DNA of 64,000 nucleotides from Novosphingobium sp. (lineage in GTDB: Bacteria; Pseudomonadota; Alphaproteobacteria; Sphingomonadales; Sphingomonadaceae), in contig JAGIAR010000005.1 in assembly GCA_017744735.1 (NCBI GenBank), positions 176,909 to 240,908 on the forward strand. The letters run 5' to 3'. Positions 54,981 through 64,000 of this stretch are shown here, one piece after another. Within the stretch, counting starts at the first letter, position 1, and each line of letters starts with the position of its first letter. A program made the translations under genes and the position numbers. The notes beneath the pieces are model-generated. The model was not told where the DNA came from. It saw only the letters and a program-made list of their open reading frames with translations, and did no database searches.

Positions 54981-55628
54981 ATGTTCCGCACAACCGCCTT
55001 CGCCGCCGGTCTGCTCGCCGCAATCGGTTGGTCATCCTCCGCGCGCGCGACCGAAACCGACACGCAATTGTGGCTGGGGGCCTCCGCCGAAGCGCCGCTG
55101 GGCGGCGGCCTTACCCTGTCCGCCGACGCCTCGCAGCGGTTCCGCGCGCCCTCGGCGGGCGGGGACATCCAGCTTTACCGTATCGGGGGCCAGGTCCAGA
55201 CGACCGACTGGCTTTCGCTCGGCGGCGGCGTCGCCTATCTCGACAGCGACGCGGCGGACGAGACCCGGCTGTTCCAGAGCGTGAGCCTGAAATGGGGCAA
55301 TCTGCTCGCGCGCACCCAGTTGGAGGAACGCTATTTCGACGGCTCGCCCCGCCCGCAGCTGCGCGGTCGCCAGCGCCTGCAGCTTACCGTGCCGCTCGAC
55401 GCCGACGATCGCCTGCTGTCCTATGTCGAACTGAACTACATCCTCCGGAACCAGAACCCTGCGGTCGGGGCCGCGGTCGATCACTGGCGCCTGAAGCTCG
55501 ACTGGCGGCACCGGCTGGCTGCGCATATGGAGCTTTCCGCTGCCTACATGGCGATGTACGCGCCCCGACCCGGAACGCAGGACCGGCTCTCGCACGTGCC
55601 CTCGCTGTCGGTTTTCTACACCTTCTGA
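54981..55628 (+). CDS. DUF2490 outer-membrane barrel protein
   Basis: A 215-residue protein with a signal peptide (MFRTTAFAAGLLAAIGWSSS, cleaved near ARA). The mature part is alternating beta strands (DTQLWLGASAEAPLGGGLTL; LEERYFDGSPRPQLRGRQRL) ending in the outer-membrane terminal aromatic SVFYTF. DUF2490 members are predicted eight- to ten-stranded barrels of unknown function. It is divergent from cobT and 49 bases before priA. Confidence 0.85.
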   Translation: MFRTTAFAAGLLAAIGWSSSARATETDTQLWLGASAEAPLGGGLTLSADASQRFRAPSAGGDIQLYRIGGQVQTTDWLSLGGGVAYLDSDAADETRLFQSVSLKWGNLLARTQLEERYFDGSPRPQLRGRQRLQLTVPLDADDRLLSYVELNYILRNQNPAVGAAVDHWRLKLDWRHRLAAHMELSAAYMAMYAPRPGTQDRLSHVPSLSVFYTF

Positions 55629-55677
55629 CCCTGCCGCTTGTGGTCCGCGGGGCGCACGCCCATTAAACGAACGAACC

Positions 55678-57843
55678 ATGAACCGCGTCCGCATCCTCCA
55701 CTTCAACGCCGCGCTCGGCCCGCTCGACTACCGGGTGCCCGAGGGCATGGATGCGCAGCCCGGAACGGTGGTGGTCGCACCGCTCGGCCCGCGCCAGATC
55801 GTCGGAATCGTGTGGGAGAAGGACCGGCTGCCGGCCGACGAAGTGCCCGACGCGAAATTGCGCCCGCTGCTCGGGCCGCTGCCGGTGCCCCCGCTCAAGC
55901 CTTCGCTGCGCCGCCTGATCGAATGGACCGCCGACTATTACTGCGCCCACCCCGCCTCGGTCGCGCGGATGGTGCTGTCGAGCGGCGGGGCGCTGAAGGG
56001 CCCGGCGACGATGATCGAATATCGCCTGACCGATCAGACGCCCGAGCGGATGACCCCTCAGCGCGCCGCCGCGATCGATGCGCTCTACGGCGAGCAGGCG
56101 ACGATCCGCGAACTGGCGGGGATCGCGGGGGTTTCGGAAGGCGTGCTGCGCGGGCTGGTCAACCAGGGGGTGCTCGAACCGGTCGAGGTCGATTGCGACC
56201 GGCCCTATCCGCGCGCCGACCCGGAGTTTCATTTGCCCACGCTCGAAGGCGCGCAGGCGGAGGTCGCCGGGCGCTTTGCCGAGGCGGTGACCGGCGGTGG
56301 TTTCGCGCCCTTCCTGCTCGACGGAGTCACCGGCTCCGGTAAGACCGAGGCCTATTTCGAAGGCATCGCAGCGGCTCTCCGAAAAGGCAGGCAAGTCCTT
56401 GTGCTGCTTCCGGAAATCGCGCTGACGGAAGCCTTCCTGCGGCGGTTCGAGGATCGCTTCGGCACGCCGCCGGTGGTGTGGCACTCGTCGCTCAAATCGA
56501 CCGAGCGCCGCCGGGCGTGGCGGGCGATCGCCGCCGGGACCGCACAGGTGGTGGTCGGCGCGCGCTCGGCGCTGTTCCTGCCCTATGCAAATCTTGGGCT
56601 GATCGTGGTCGACGAGGCGCACGAAGTCAGCTTCAAGCAGGACGACGGGGTGCGCTACAACGCCCGCGACGTCGCGGTGATGCGCGCGCGGTTCGAAGAG
56701 ATCCCGGTGATCCTGGCCAGCGCGACCCCGGCGCTCGAAAGCCTGCAGATGGCGGCGAGCGGCACCTACGAGAAGCTCGACCTGCCCAGCCGTTTCGGCG
56801 GTGCGGAAATGCCCGCGATCGAGACGGTGAACCTGACCGAGGCGGCGCCCGACCGCGGGCGCTGGCTCGCCCCGCCGCTGGTCGAGAAGCTGAAAGACCG
56901 GCTGGAAAAGGGCGAGCAGTCGCTGCTGTTCCTCAACCGCCGCGGCTATGCCCCGCTGACCCTCTGCCGCCACTGCGGGTTCCGCTTCGAATGCCCGAAC
57001 TGCAGCGCCTGGCTGGTCGAACATCGCCTGTCGCGCCGGCTCGCCTGCCACCATTGCGGGCACGAGACCGGCACCCCCGCCGCCTGCCCCGAATGCGGCG
57101 AGCCCGATTGCCTGGTCGCCTGCGGCCCGGGGGTCGAGCGGATCGCGGACGAGGTCGCCGAGCTTCTGCCGGAAGCGCGGGTCGCGATCGCCACCTCCGA
57201 CACGCTCAACAGCCCGGAGAAGATCGCCAATTTCGTCGGCTCGGTCGAGCAAGGCGGGGTCGACGTGATCGTCGGCACGCAATTGGTGACCAAGGGCTTC
57301 CACTTTCCCGAACTCACGCTGGTGGGTGTGGTCGACGCCGATCTGGGCCTCGAAGGCGGCGATCTGCGGGCGGCCGAGCGCACCTACCAGCAGATCGCGC
57401 AGGTCGCCGGGCGCGCGGGCCGCGGGGAGAAGCCGGGCGAAGTGCTGATCCAGACCCGCCACCCCGAAGCCAACGTGATCGCCGCCCTCGCCGCCGGCGA
57501 CCGCGACGCGTTCTACGATGCCGAGACCGAGGCCCGCCGCCACGCCGGCGCGCCGCCGTTCGGCCGCTGGGCGGCAATCATCGTCTCGAGCGAGGACGAG
57601 GCCGAGGCCCGCGAGGCCGCCCGCCGGATCGGCGCGACCCGCCCGGAGCTCGGCGATGTGATGATCCTCGGCCCCGCCCCCGCGCCGCTGTCTCTGCTGC
57701 GCGGCCGCTACCGCCACCGCCTGCTGATCAACGCGCGCCGCTCCGCCCAGGTGCAGGACGTGATCCGCGACTGGCTGGGCGCGCTGAGCTTCCCCCAGGG
57801 GGTGCGGGTAAGCGTGGACATCGATCCCTATAGTTTTGTGTGA
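55678..57843 (+). CDS. priA: Primosomal protein N' (replication restart helicase PriA)
   Basis: A 721-residue superfamily 2 helicase that restarts stalled forks by loading the primosome. The N-terminal DNA-binding domain includes VRILHFNAALGPLDYRVPEG. The helicase core has Walker A LDGVTGSGKTEAYFE and DEAH box VVDEAHEVSFKQDDG. The zinc-binding cysteines are CRHCGFRFECPNC and CHHCGHETGTPAACPECGE. Motif VI is QVAGRAGRGEKPG. Usual length and intact. Confidence 0.97.
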   Translation: MNRVRILHFNAALGPLDYRVPEGMDAQPGTVVVAPLGPRQIVGIVWEKDRLPADEVPDAKLRPLLGPLPVPPLKPSLRRLIEWTADYYCAHPASVARMVLSSGGALKGPATMIEYRLTDQTPERMTPQRAAAIDALYGEQATIRELAGIAGVSEGVLRGLVNQGVLEPVEVDCDRPYPRADPEFHLPTLEGAQAEVAGRFAEAVTGGGFAPFLLDGVTGSGKTEAYFEGIAAALRKGRQVLVLLPEIALTEAFLRRFEDRFGTPPVVWHSSLKSTERRRAWRAIAAGTAQVVVGARSALFLPYANLGLIVVDEAHEVSFKQDDGVRYNARDVAVMRARFEEIPVILASATPALESLQMAASGTYEKLDLPSRFGGAEMPAIETVNLTEAAPDRGRWLAPPLVEKLKDRLEKGEQSLLFLNRRGYAPLTLCRHCGFRFECPNCSAWLVEHRLSRRLACHHCGHETGTPAACPECGEPDCLVACGPGVERIADEVAELLPEARVAIATSDTLNSPEKIANFVGSVEQGGVDVIVGTQLVTKGFHFPELTLVGVVDADLGLEGGDLRAAERTYQQIAQVAGRAGRGEKPGEVLIQTRHPEANVIAALAAGDRDAFYDAETEARRHAGAPPFGRWAAIIVSSEDEAEAREAARRIGATRPELGDVMILGPAPAPLSLLRGRYRHRLLINARRSAQVQDVIRDWLGALSFPQGVRVSVDIDPYSFV

Positions 57844-57935
57844 GGATTAGGTAGAATTGCCGAGGTTCCGGCCGGCGCTCGCGCTCGTTGCAAGTGCGGG
57901 CTAAGCAGCGATGGCACGGCGATCAGGGGGCAACA

Positions 57936-59513
57936 TTGATCCGACGGATTTCGAGGCTTGCGGCGCATGGGTTCGCTTTGGCGGGGCTCGTTTGGGCCGG
58001 TTCGGCCGCAGCGAAAGCGAGCTGGACTCGCGCCGAAACCAAGCATTTCATTTTCTACAGTTCGGGGAAACCCGCCGAGCTTGAGGATTTCGCGATCGAA
58101 ACGGAGAAGTTCGATGCGATGCTGCGCCTGCGCTTTAATATTCCGCAGGACGAGATCGTGAACCGGCTGACGATCTACGTTTTGCCGCATGGCGAGGATG
58201 TCGCGACGCTCAAGGGCGTGCCGAAAAGCGGGCTGGAGGGATTTTACCAGGCTTCGGCGGAAGGCAGCTTCGCGGTCACCAACCGCGACAAGCCGGCCGG
58301 CCAGTACGACGGTTCCGGGCAGCAGGTGCTGTTCCACGAATACACGCACCATTTCTTCGCCCGCTACCTGCCCAATGCCTACCCAGTGTGGCTGTTCGAA
58401 GGCTTCGCCGAATATTACTCCACCACCACGTTCAAGAAGGACGGCACCTTCACCGTTGGCAGCCCGGTGTGGAACCGCGCCTACGGCCTGGTCGAAGGCA
58501 AGCCGATGCCGATCCGCGACGTGCTGTTCAAGGGCCTCGAAGGGCTCGATCGCGCCCAAACGGATATCTTTTACGGGCGGTCCTGGCTGCTGACGCACAA
58601 GCTGATGTCGAGTCCCGAGGGACTCAAGACGCTCGACAGCTACATCGCGGATCTCGGGCACGGGCTCGATCCGAAAGAGGCCGCGCAGAAGGATTTCGGC
58701 GACCTCGATGCTCTCGATCAAGCGGTCGAGAAAGAGGAAAGGACCGGGCTCCCGATGTTCGTGTCGAAGCTGCCGATAAGCTTCGATCCCGGTTACAGCG
58801 CGGTCGAACTCGACGATGCCCAATCGCGGCTGGTCGAACTGCAGCTCCAGCGGCGCGCACAGGACGACAAACATGGCGCGCTCGAGGGGCTGCGCGCGCT
58901 CGCAGCCGACTATCCGGATCGACCCGAAATACTCTTCGAACTTGCCGAGGCGGAATACGAGGTTGCGCGGCACGGCGAGGAGGAAGCCGAAAAGACCGGA
59001 TTGGCCGCGGCGGACGCGGCCATCGACCGGGTTCTCGCGCTCGATCCGAAACATGTCCGGGCGAACATCCTCAAGGCCCAGGTAATGCTCGACCGGAAGG
59101 GACCGGATGCCACCGACGACGATTTTGCAGCGTCGCGCAAATATCTGGTCAAAGCGAACCGGGCCGATCCGAACGACCCGCTCCCGCTGTATCTCTACTA
59201 TCGAAGCTATGCCGATATCGGCGTAAAGCCGCCTGCGATCGCGCTCGACGGGCTGTCCCAATCCTTCGAGCGCGCGAAGGAAGTCGTCGATTTTCGCGTC
59301 GCTCTCGCCTTTGCGCTCGCCGGCGAGGGGCGCTTCGACGAAGCGATCCAGCTGACCGGCTTCCTGGTCAACGATCCCCACGGAGCGGCGCAAGGCCGAC
59401 AGATCATGGACGAGCTGCTGCAGATGAAGCAGAATTTCGCCAAGCACGAGGTCGACCCGGCCGACGATGCAGATGCACCCGGCGGCAAAGAGGTCACCGG
59501 AAAGGCCGGCTAA
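57936..59513 (+). CDS. Exported zinc-protease-like/TPR protein
   Basis: A 525-residue protein with a signal-like N-terminus (SRLAAHGFALAGLVWAGSAAA). A gluzincin-type motif HEYTHH (His134, His138) in LFHEYTHHFF is followed by a glutamate (EGFAEYY, Glu155/159), as in DUF1570/peptidase MA proteins. The C-terminal half (about 300-500) contains tetratricopeptide-like helices (FELAEAEYEVARHGEEEAE, AAIDRVLALDPKHVRANILK). The start is a TTG at 57936 with AGGGGGC five bases upstream. Substrate unknown. Confidence 0.75.
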   Translation: MIRRISRLAAHGFALAGLVWAGSAAAKASWTRAETKHFIFYSSGKPAELEDFAIETEKFDAMLRLRFNIPQDEIVNRLTIYVLPHGEDVATLKGVPKSGLEGFYQASAEGSFAVTNRDKPAGQYDGSGQQVLFHEYTHHFFARYLPNAYPVWLFEGFAEYYSTTTFKKDGTFTVGSPVWNRAYGLVEGKPMPIRDVLFKGLEGLDRAQTDIFYGRSWLLTHKLMSSPEGLKTLDSYIADLGHGLDPKEAAQKDFGDLDALDQAVEKEERTGLPMFVSKLPISFDPGYSAVELDDAQSRLVELQLQRRAQDDKHGALEGLRALAADYPDRPEILFELAEAEYEVARHGEEEAEKTGLAAADAAIDRVLALDPKHVRANILKAQVMLDRKGPDATDDDFAASRKYLVKANRADPNDPLPLYLYYRSYADIGVKPPAIALDGLSQSFERAKEVVDFRVALAFALAGEGRFDEAIQLTGFLVNDPHGAAQGRQIMDELLQMKQNFAKHEVDPADDADAPGGKEVTGKAG

Positions 59514-59520
59514 ACGTCCC

Positions 59521-60555
59521 TCAGCCCCGCTCCCGCCGCAGCAGCTCCTGCTTGATCGCGGTGCCGTAGGCATAGCCCCCGATCGAACCGTCGCTGCGCA
59601 ACACCCGGTGGCACGGGATCAGCACCGCGACGTTGTTGGCGCCATTGGCCGAACCGGCGGCCCGCACCGCCTTCGGCTTGCCCGCGGCGGCGGCGATTTC
59701 GGAATAGGAGCGGGTCTCGCCCGCCGGGATCCTGCGCAATTCGCGCCACACCGCCTCCTGGAACGCGGTACCCTTCACATCGAGCGGGATGTCGGCGCCG
59801 CTGCCCGGCGCCTCGACCGCTGCGATCACGCGCGCGAGCAGGTCCGAAAACTCCGCCCCGCCCTCCACCAGTTCGGCCCTGGGGAAGATCGCGGCGAGCG
59901 CCTCGCGCCCCTCGTCGAAGGAGAGGCGGCATACGCCCCGGTCCGTGGCGGCGACCAGCATCGCGCCAAGCGTGGTCGGCACCACCGCCCATTCGATCCG
60001 CACGCCTTCGCCACCCTTGCTCCATGCCGATGGCGCCATGCCCAGCCTCCCTTTCATCGCGTCGTAGAAACGCGACGGGGCTTCGAACCCCGCCTCGTAA
60101 AGCGCCCCGGTCACGTGCTCGTTGCCGCGAAGCGCCTCGCGCGCCCGCTCTTCGCGCAGGGCACGGCCATAGGCGGCGGGCGATAGCCCGGTGAGCCGTT
60201 TGAACACGCGCTGGAAATGCGCCGGCGAATAGCCGGTGAGCGCACTCAGCGCGTCGAGCGCCAGCGGCGCATCGGCTGCGCGGATCGCGGCGAGCGCCTC
60301 GTGCACCGCGGCCTCGTCACGCGCCGCCTCGTCGGGCCTGCAGCGCTTGCAGGGCCGGAAGCCCGCCGCCTCCGCGTCGCGGTTGGCGGAGAAATAGCGC
60401 GTGTTCTCGGGCCGGGGGCGGCGTGCGGGGCAGCTTGGCCGGCAATAGATGCCGGTGGTTGTCACCGCGACCACGAAGCGGCCGTCCTGGGAACGGTCGC
60501 GGGCAGCGAAGGCTTGTTCCATCGCCTGGAGCCGGTCGGGATCGGTGATCGTCAT
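59521..60555 (-). CDS. ada: Bifunctional methyltransferase/transcriptional activator Ada
   Basis: A 344-residue adaptive-response protein. The N-terminal zinc domain has Cys38, Cys42, Cys69 and Cys72 (TTGIYCRPSCPAR; FRPCKRCRP), the same numbering as E. coli Ada, with Cys38 accepting methyl from DNA phosphotriesters. An AraC-type HTH follows (ALSALTGYSPAHFQRVFKR), then the O6-methylguanine methyltransferase domain with active Cys315 in VLIPCHRV. The ATG at 60555 gives this numbering. No alkB is adjacent. It converges on the protease gene. Confidence 0.95.
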   Translation of the reverse strand: MTITDPDRLQAMEQAFAARDRSQDGRFVVAVTTTGIYCRPSCPARRPRPENTRYFSANRDAEAAGFRPCKRCRPDEAARDEAAVHEALAAIRAADAPLALDALSALTGYSPAHFQRVFKRLTGLSPAAYGRALREERAREALRGNEHVTGALYEAGFEAPSRFYDAMKGRLGMAPSAWSKGGEGVRIEWAVVPTTLGAMLVAATDRGVCRLSFDEGREALAAIFPRAELVEGGAEFSDLLARVIAAVEAPGSGADIPLDVKGTAFQEAVWRELRRIPAGETRSYSEIAAAAGKPKAVRAAGSANGANNVAVLIPCHRVLRSDGSIGGYAYGTAIKQELLRRERG

Positions 60556-60635
60556 GCAGCCGATATAGGCTTCGGACGAAACCATTGCGTCCCGATTCTT
60601 GCGCTCAAACCGGGAAACGGCGAAAAGCCCACCGA

Positions 60636-62219
60636 ATGACCCAGATCCTCCGCGCCGTTCGCCTGTTCTTCGTCCCCTTGCTGGCCCTGTTCTTCCTGCA
60701 GGCGCCCGCCGCCGCCGATCCGTCGGACATCGACGCGGCCAGCCGGGGGGTTGTGCGGGTGATGATCATCGGCGAGCAGGACGGCTCGATGTATCCCGTC
60801 TCGCACGGGACCGGTTTCGCGGTGACGCCCGAGCGGATCGTGACCAACGCCCATGTGGTGAAGGACGCGCACGACGACGATACGCTGTCGATCGCGATCG
60901 TGCCGTCCGACGGGGGCAAGGTCGTCTACGGCAAGATCGCCGCCTTTTCAGAGCGTAACGACCTGGCGCTGGTCGAAACCACCAGCCCGCTCAACCTGCC
61001 GCCGCTGACCATCGCCGGAAGCGAGATGACAGATTCCTCGCCCGTGACAGCGGTCGGCTATCCGATGAACGTCGACCGGGCGCAGGGCCTCAGCCTGCAG
61101 GAGCTGTTCCAGGGCCAGCCGCCGGTGAAGAGCCGCGGCTTCCTCTCGGGCCAGCGGCCGAGCCGCGAATTCGACACGATCCTGCACACCGCTCCGATCG
61201 GCAAGGGCAGCAGCGGCGGCCCCCTGCTCGACAATTGCGGCAGGGTGATCGGGGTCAACAGCTTCGGGGCCGAAAGCGACGGGACCGATTCGGAGTTCTA
61301 CTTCGCGGTCTCGGTACGCGAGCTGCTGCCGTTCCTGCGCGCCAACGGGATCGTGCCGCAGGTCAACGGGCTGCCTTGCCGCTCGCTCGCCGAGCTCGAC
61401 GCGCAGGAACGCGCGCAGGCCGAGCACGACCAGTTGCTCGCTTTGCAGCAGCAGGAAAGCAAGGCCGCGCGCGACGACCAGCGCGCCGACAAGGCCCGCA
61501 GCCGGGCCGAGTTCTCGATCATCGCCGAGCGCGAGGATTCGCTGATGCTGACCGTGCTGCTGATCCTCAGCGCGATGGGCGGCAGCTACATCGTGTGGTT
61601 CGAGCGCGAGCGCGGGGAAGACGCCAAGATGAAGGTGGCCGCCGCGGCGACCGGCATCGCGGTGATCGCTGCCGCGGCGACCTGGCTGATGCGGCCCGAC
61701 TTCGGCGAAGTGGAGGACCGCGCGGCCCAGATCCTCGCCGAGGAGGACGCCGATGTGCAGGGCAAGACCGGCGAGATCGCGATCGCCGCAGGCACGCCCG
61801 CCGCGGCCCCCGCCTCCGGCAAATTCGTCTGCACCGTCGACCTCCAGCGCAGCCGCATCACCAGCATGGCGACCGACGACGTGCCGTTCAGCTGGACCGA
61901 CGGCGGCTGCGTCAACGGGCGCACCCAATACGGTCTGCACGACGGCAAGTGGTCGCGCGTGCTCGTGCCGAACGACGAAGCCTCGGTTTCGGTCAATTCC
62001 TACGATCCGGCGACCCACGAATACCGCGTCGAGCGCTATTTGCTGGCGCATGATGCGATGGATGCGGTGCGCGCCGCCCGCGCCCGGTACCAGACCCCCG
62101 AATGCGGCAAGGGCAACGGGGTGGCGAACACGCTCGGCAGCAACCAGGCGGCGATCTTCAGCCTGCTGCCGAGCCAGCCGAACGAGCGGCTGGTGTACAA
62201 TTGCCATCCGGACAAATAG
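60636..62219 (+). CDS. Membrane-associated trypsin-like serine protease
   Basis: A 527-residue protein. An N-terminal signal or anchor (LFFVPLLALFFLQAPAAA) precedes a trypsin-like domain with the triad His73 (VTNAHVV), Asp109 (RNDLALVE) and Ser193 (GKGSSGGPLL). After a coiled segment (ERAQAEHDQLLALQQQESKA) come two spans (LMLTVLLILSAMGGSYIVWF and AAAATGIAVIAAAATWLM), and a C-terminal extracytoplasmic domain with cysteines. No PDZ domain is seen, so it is not DegP-type. The ATG at 60636 gives the signal peptide. Function unknown. Confidence 0.8.
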   Translation: MTQILRAVRLFFVPLLALFFLQAPAAADPSDIDAASRGVVRVMIIGEQDGSMYPVSHGTGFAVTPERIVTNAHVVKDAHDDDTLSIAIVPSDGGKVVYGKIAAFSERNDLALVETTSPLNLPPLTIAGSEMTDSSPVTAVGYPMNVDRAQGLSLQELFQGQPPVKSRGFLSGQRPSREFDTILHTAPIGKGSSGGPLLDNCGRVIGVNSFGAESDGTDSEFYFAVSVRELLPFLRANGIVPQVNGLPCRSLAELDAQERAQAEHDQLLALQQQESKAARDDQRADKARSRAEFSIIAEREDSLMLTVLLILSAMGGSYIVWFERERGEDAKMKVAAAATGIAVIAAAATWLMRPDFGEVEDRAAQILAEEDADVQGKTGEIAIAAGTPAAAPASGKFVCTVDLQRSRITSMATDDVPFSWTDGGCVNGRTQYGLHDGKWSRVLVPNDEASVSVNSYDPATHEYRVERYLLAHDAMDAVRAARARYQTPECGKGNGVANTLGSNQAAIFSLLPSQPNERLVYNCHPDK

Positions 62220-62384
62220 CCCGTTCCGCCACGCTTCGGCCCGCGCGGGGATAACCCCGGTCGAGTCGGGTTGCGTTGTCGCAAACGCTTTGCTAGGCGC
62301 GCGGCGACTTTGCCGGGGCCGCCTTTCGGGGGCTCGTTTGGGCTGCACATATTCCTCATCGGAACCAACAAGGGACCAGCGCGC
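62220..62384 (+). promoter_or_regulatory. Upstream region of the atp operon
   Basis: 165 bases between the protease gene and atpH, on the same strand. TTGCGTTGTCGCAAACGC contains a small inverted repeat (GCGTT/AACGC) and a possible -35 element. AAGGGA before the GTG start of atpH acts as the ribosome-binding site. The promoter itself is not certain. Confidence 0.4.

Positions 62385-64000
<1,616 letters not shown>

Noticed and set aside
55663..57717. 684-residue reverse reading across priA
   Set aside because: Shadow of priA; composition dominated by Arg, Gly, Ala and His with no conserved motif.

Overview
The window looks like 64 kb of ordinary chromosome from a high-GC alphaproteobacterium, most likely Sphingomonadales and perhaps Erythrobacteraceae. 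This is inferred from gene content and order, not from a database search. Pointers are the block rpmF-plsX-fabH-ihfA-merR, a class I lysyl-tRNA synthetase, a cobaltochelatase CobT-like protein, a holin of the gene-transfer-agent type, an N-terminal EIIVTGQR motif of a kind common in this order, and an F1 operon starting atpH-atpA. I see no rRNA, insertion sequence, prophage block or CRISPR array.

Layout. 1-5.1 kb: an iron-permease-like membrane protein (cut by the left edge), a fumarylacetoacetate hydrolase-family enzyme, an orphan GTA-type holin, msrB, the aroQ-accB-accC operon and a divergent Lrp/AsnC regulator. 5.3-11.7 kb: a histidine kinase with a degenerate ATPase domain, then a surface-polysaccharide group (deacetylase, a 2OG-oxygenase-like protein, a pyruvyl transferase overlapping a flippase). 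11.7-16.7 kb: tRNA-Pro and tRNA-Ile2, a DUF2207/LemA pair, and a response regulator with its sensor kinase. 16.7-17.1 kb: a gene-free stretch rich in hairpins. 17.1-25.1 kb: exported proteins of unknown function, a cold-shock gene, a YitT membrane protein, a metzincin-type protease divergent from a heme-binding-like protein, and a sterol desaturase-family enzyme. 25.1-35.7 kb: ettA, a ClC transporter, a CFI-box secreted protein, an RcnB-like repeat protein, cytochrome b561, a prolyl-hydroxylase-like enzyme, lysK, and a TetR/acetyltransferase pair with a repeated operator.

35.8-45.8 kb: an Ala/Pro-rich membrane protein, a DinG/Rad3-type helicase, a SixA-like phosphatase, the ribosome/lipid/nucleoid block merR-ihfA-fabH-plsX-rpmF read leftwards, a MAPEG protein with a Rieske oxygenase, and a metallo-beta-lactamase-fold hydrolase. 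45.9-47.2 kb: a self-cleaving S24-type repressor divergent from two small genes, with paired inverted repeats near the repressor start. 47.2-54.9 kb: a 2-hydroxyacid dehydrogenase, a periplasmic protein, cysS with a small exported partner, an EamA exporter, a ParDE toxin-antitoxin pair and cobT. 55-64 kb: a DUF2490 outer-membrane protein, priA, a zinc-protease/TPR protein, ada, a membrane trypsin-like protease and the start of the ATP synthase operon (atpH, then atpA cut by the right edge).

Most genes form short operons with 4-bp start/stop overlaps or tail-to-tail pairs a few bases apart. Twice, convergent genes share a CTAG that supplies both stop codons. The places most worth a second look are the S24 repressor unit, the hairpin-rich gap at 16.7-17.1 kb, the cytoplasmic-looking metzincin beside a heme-binding-like protein, the degenerate kinase at 5.3 kb, and the orphan GTA holin.
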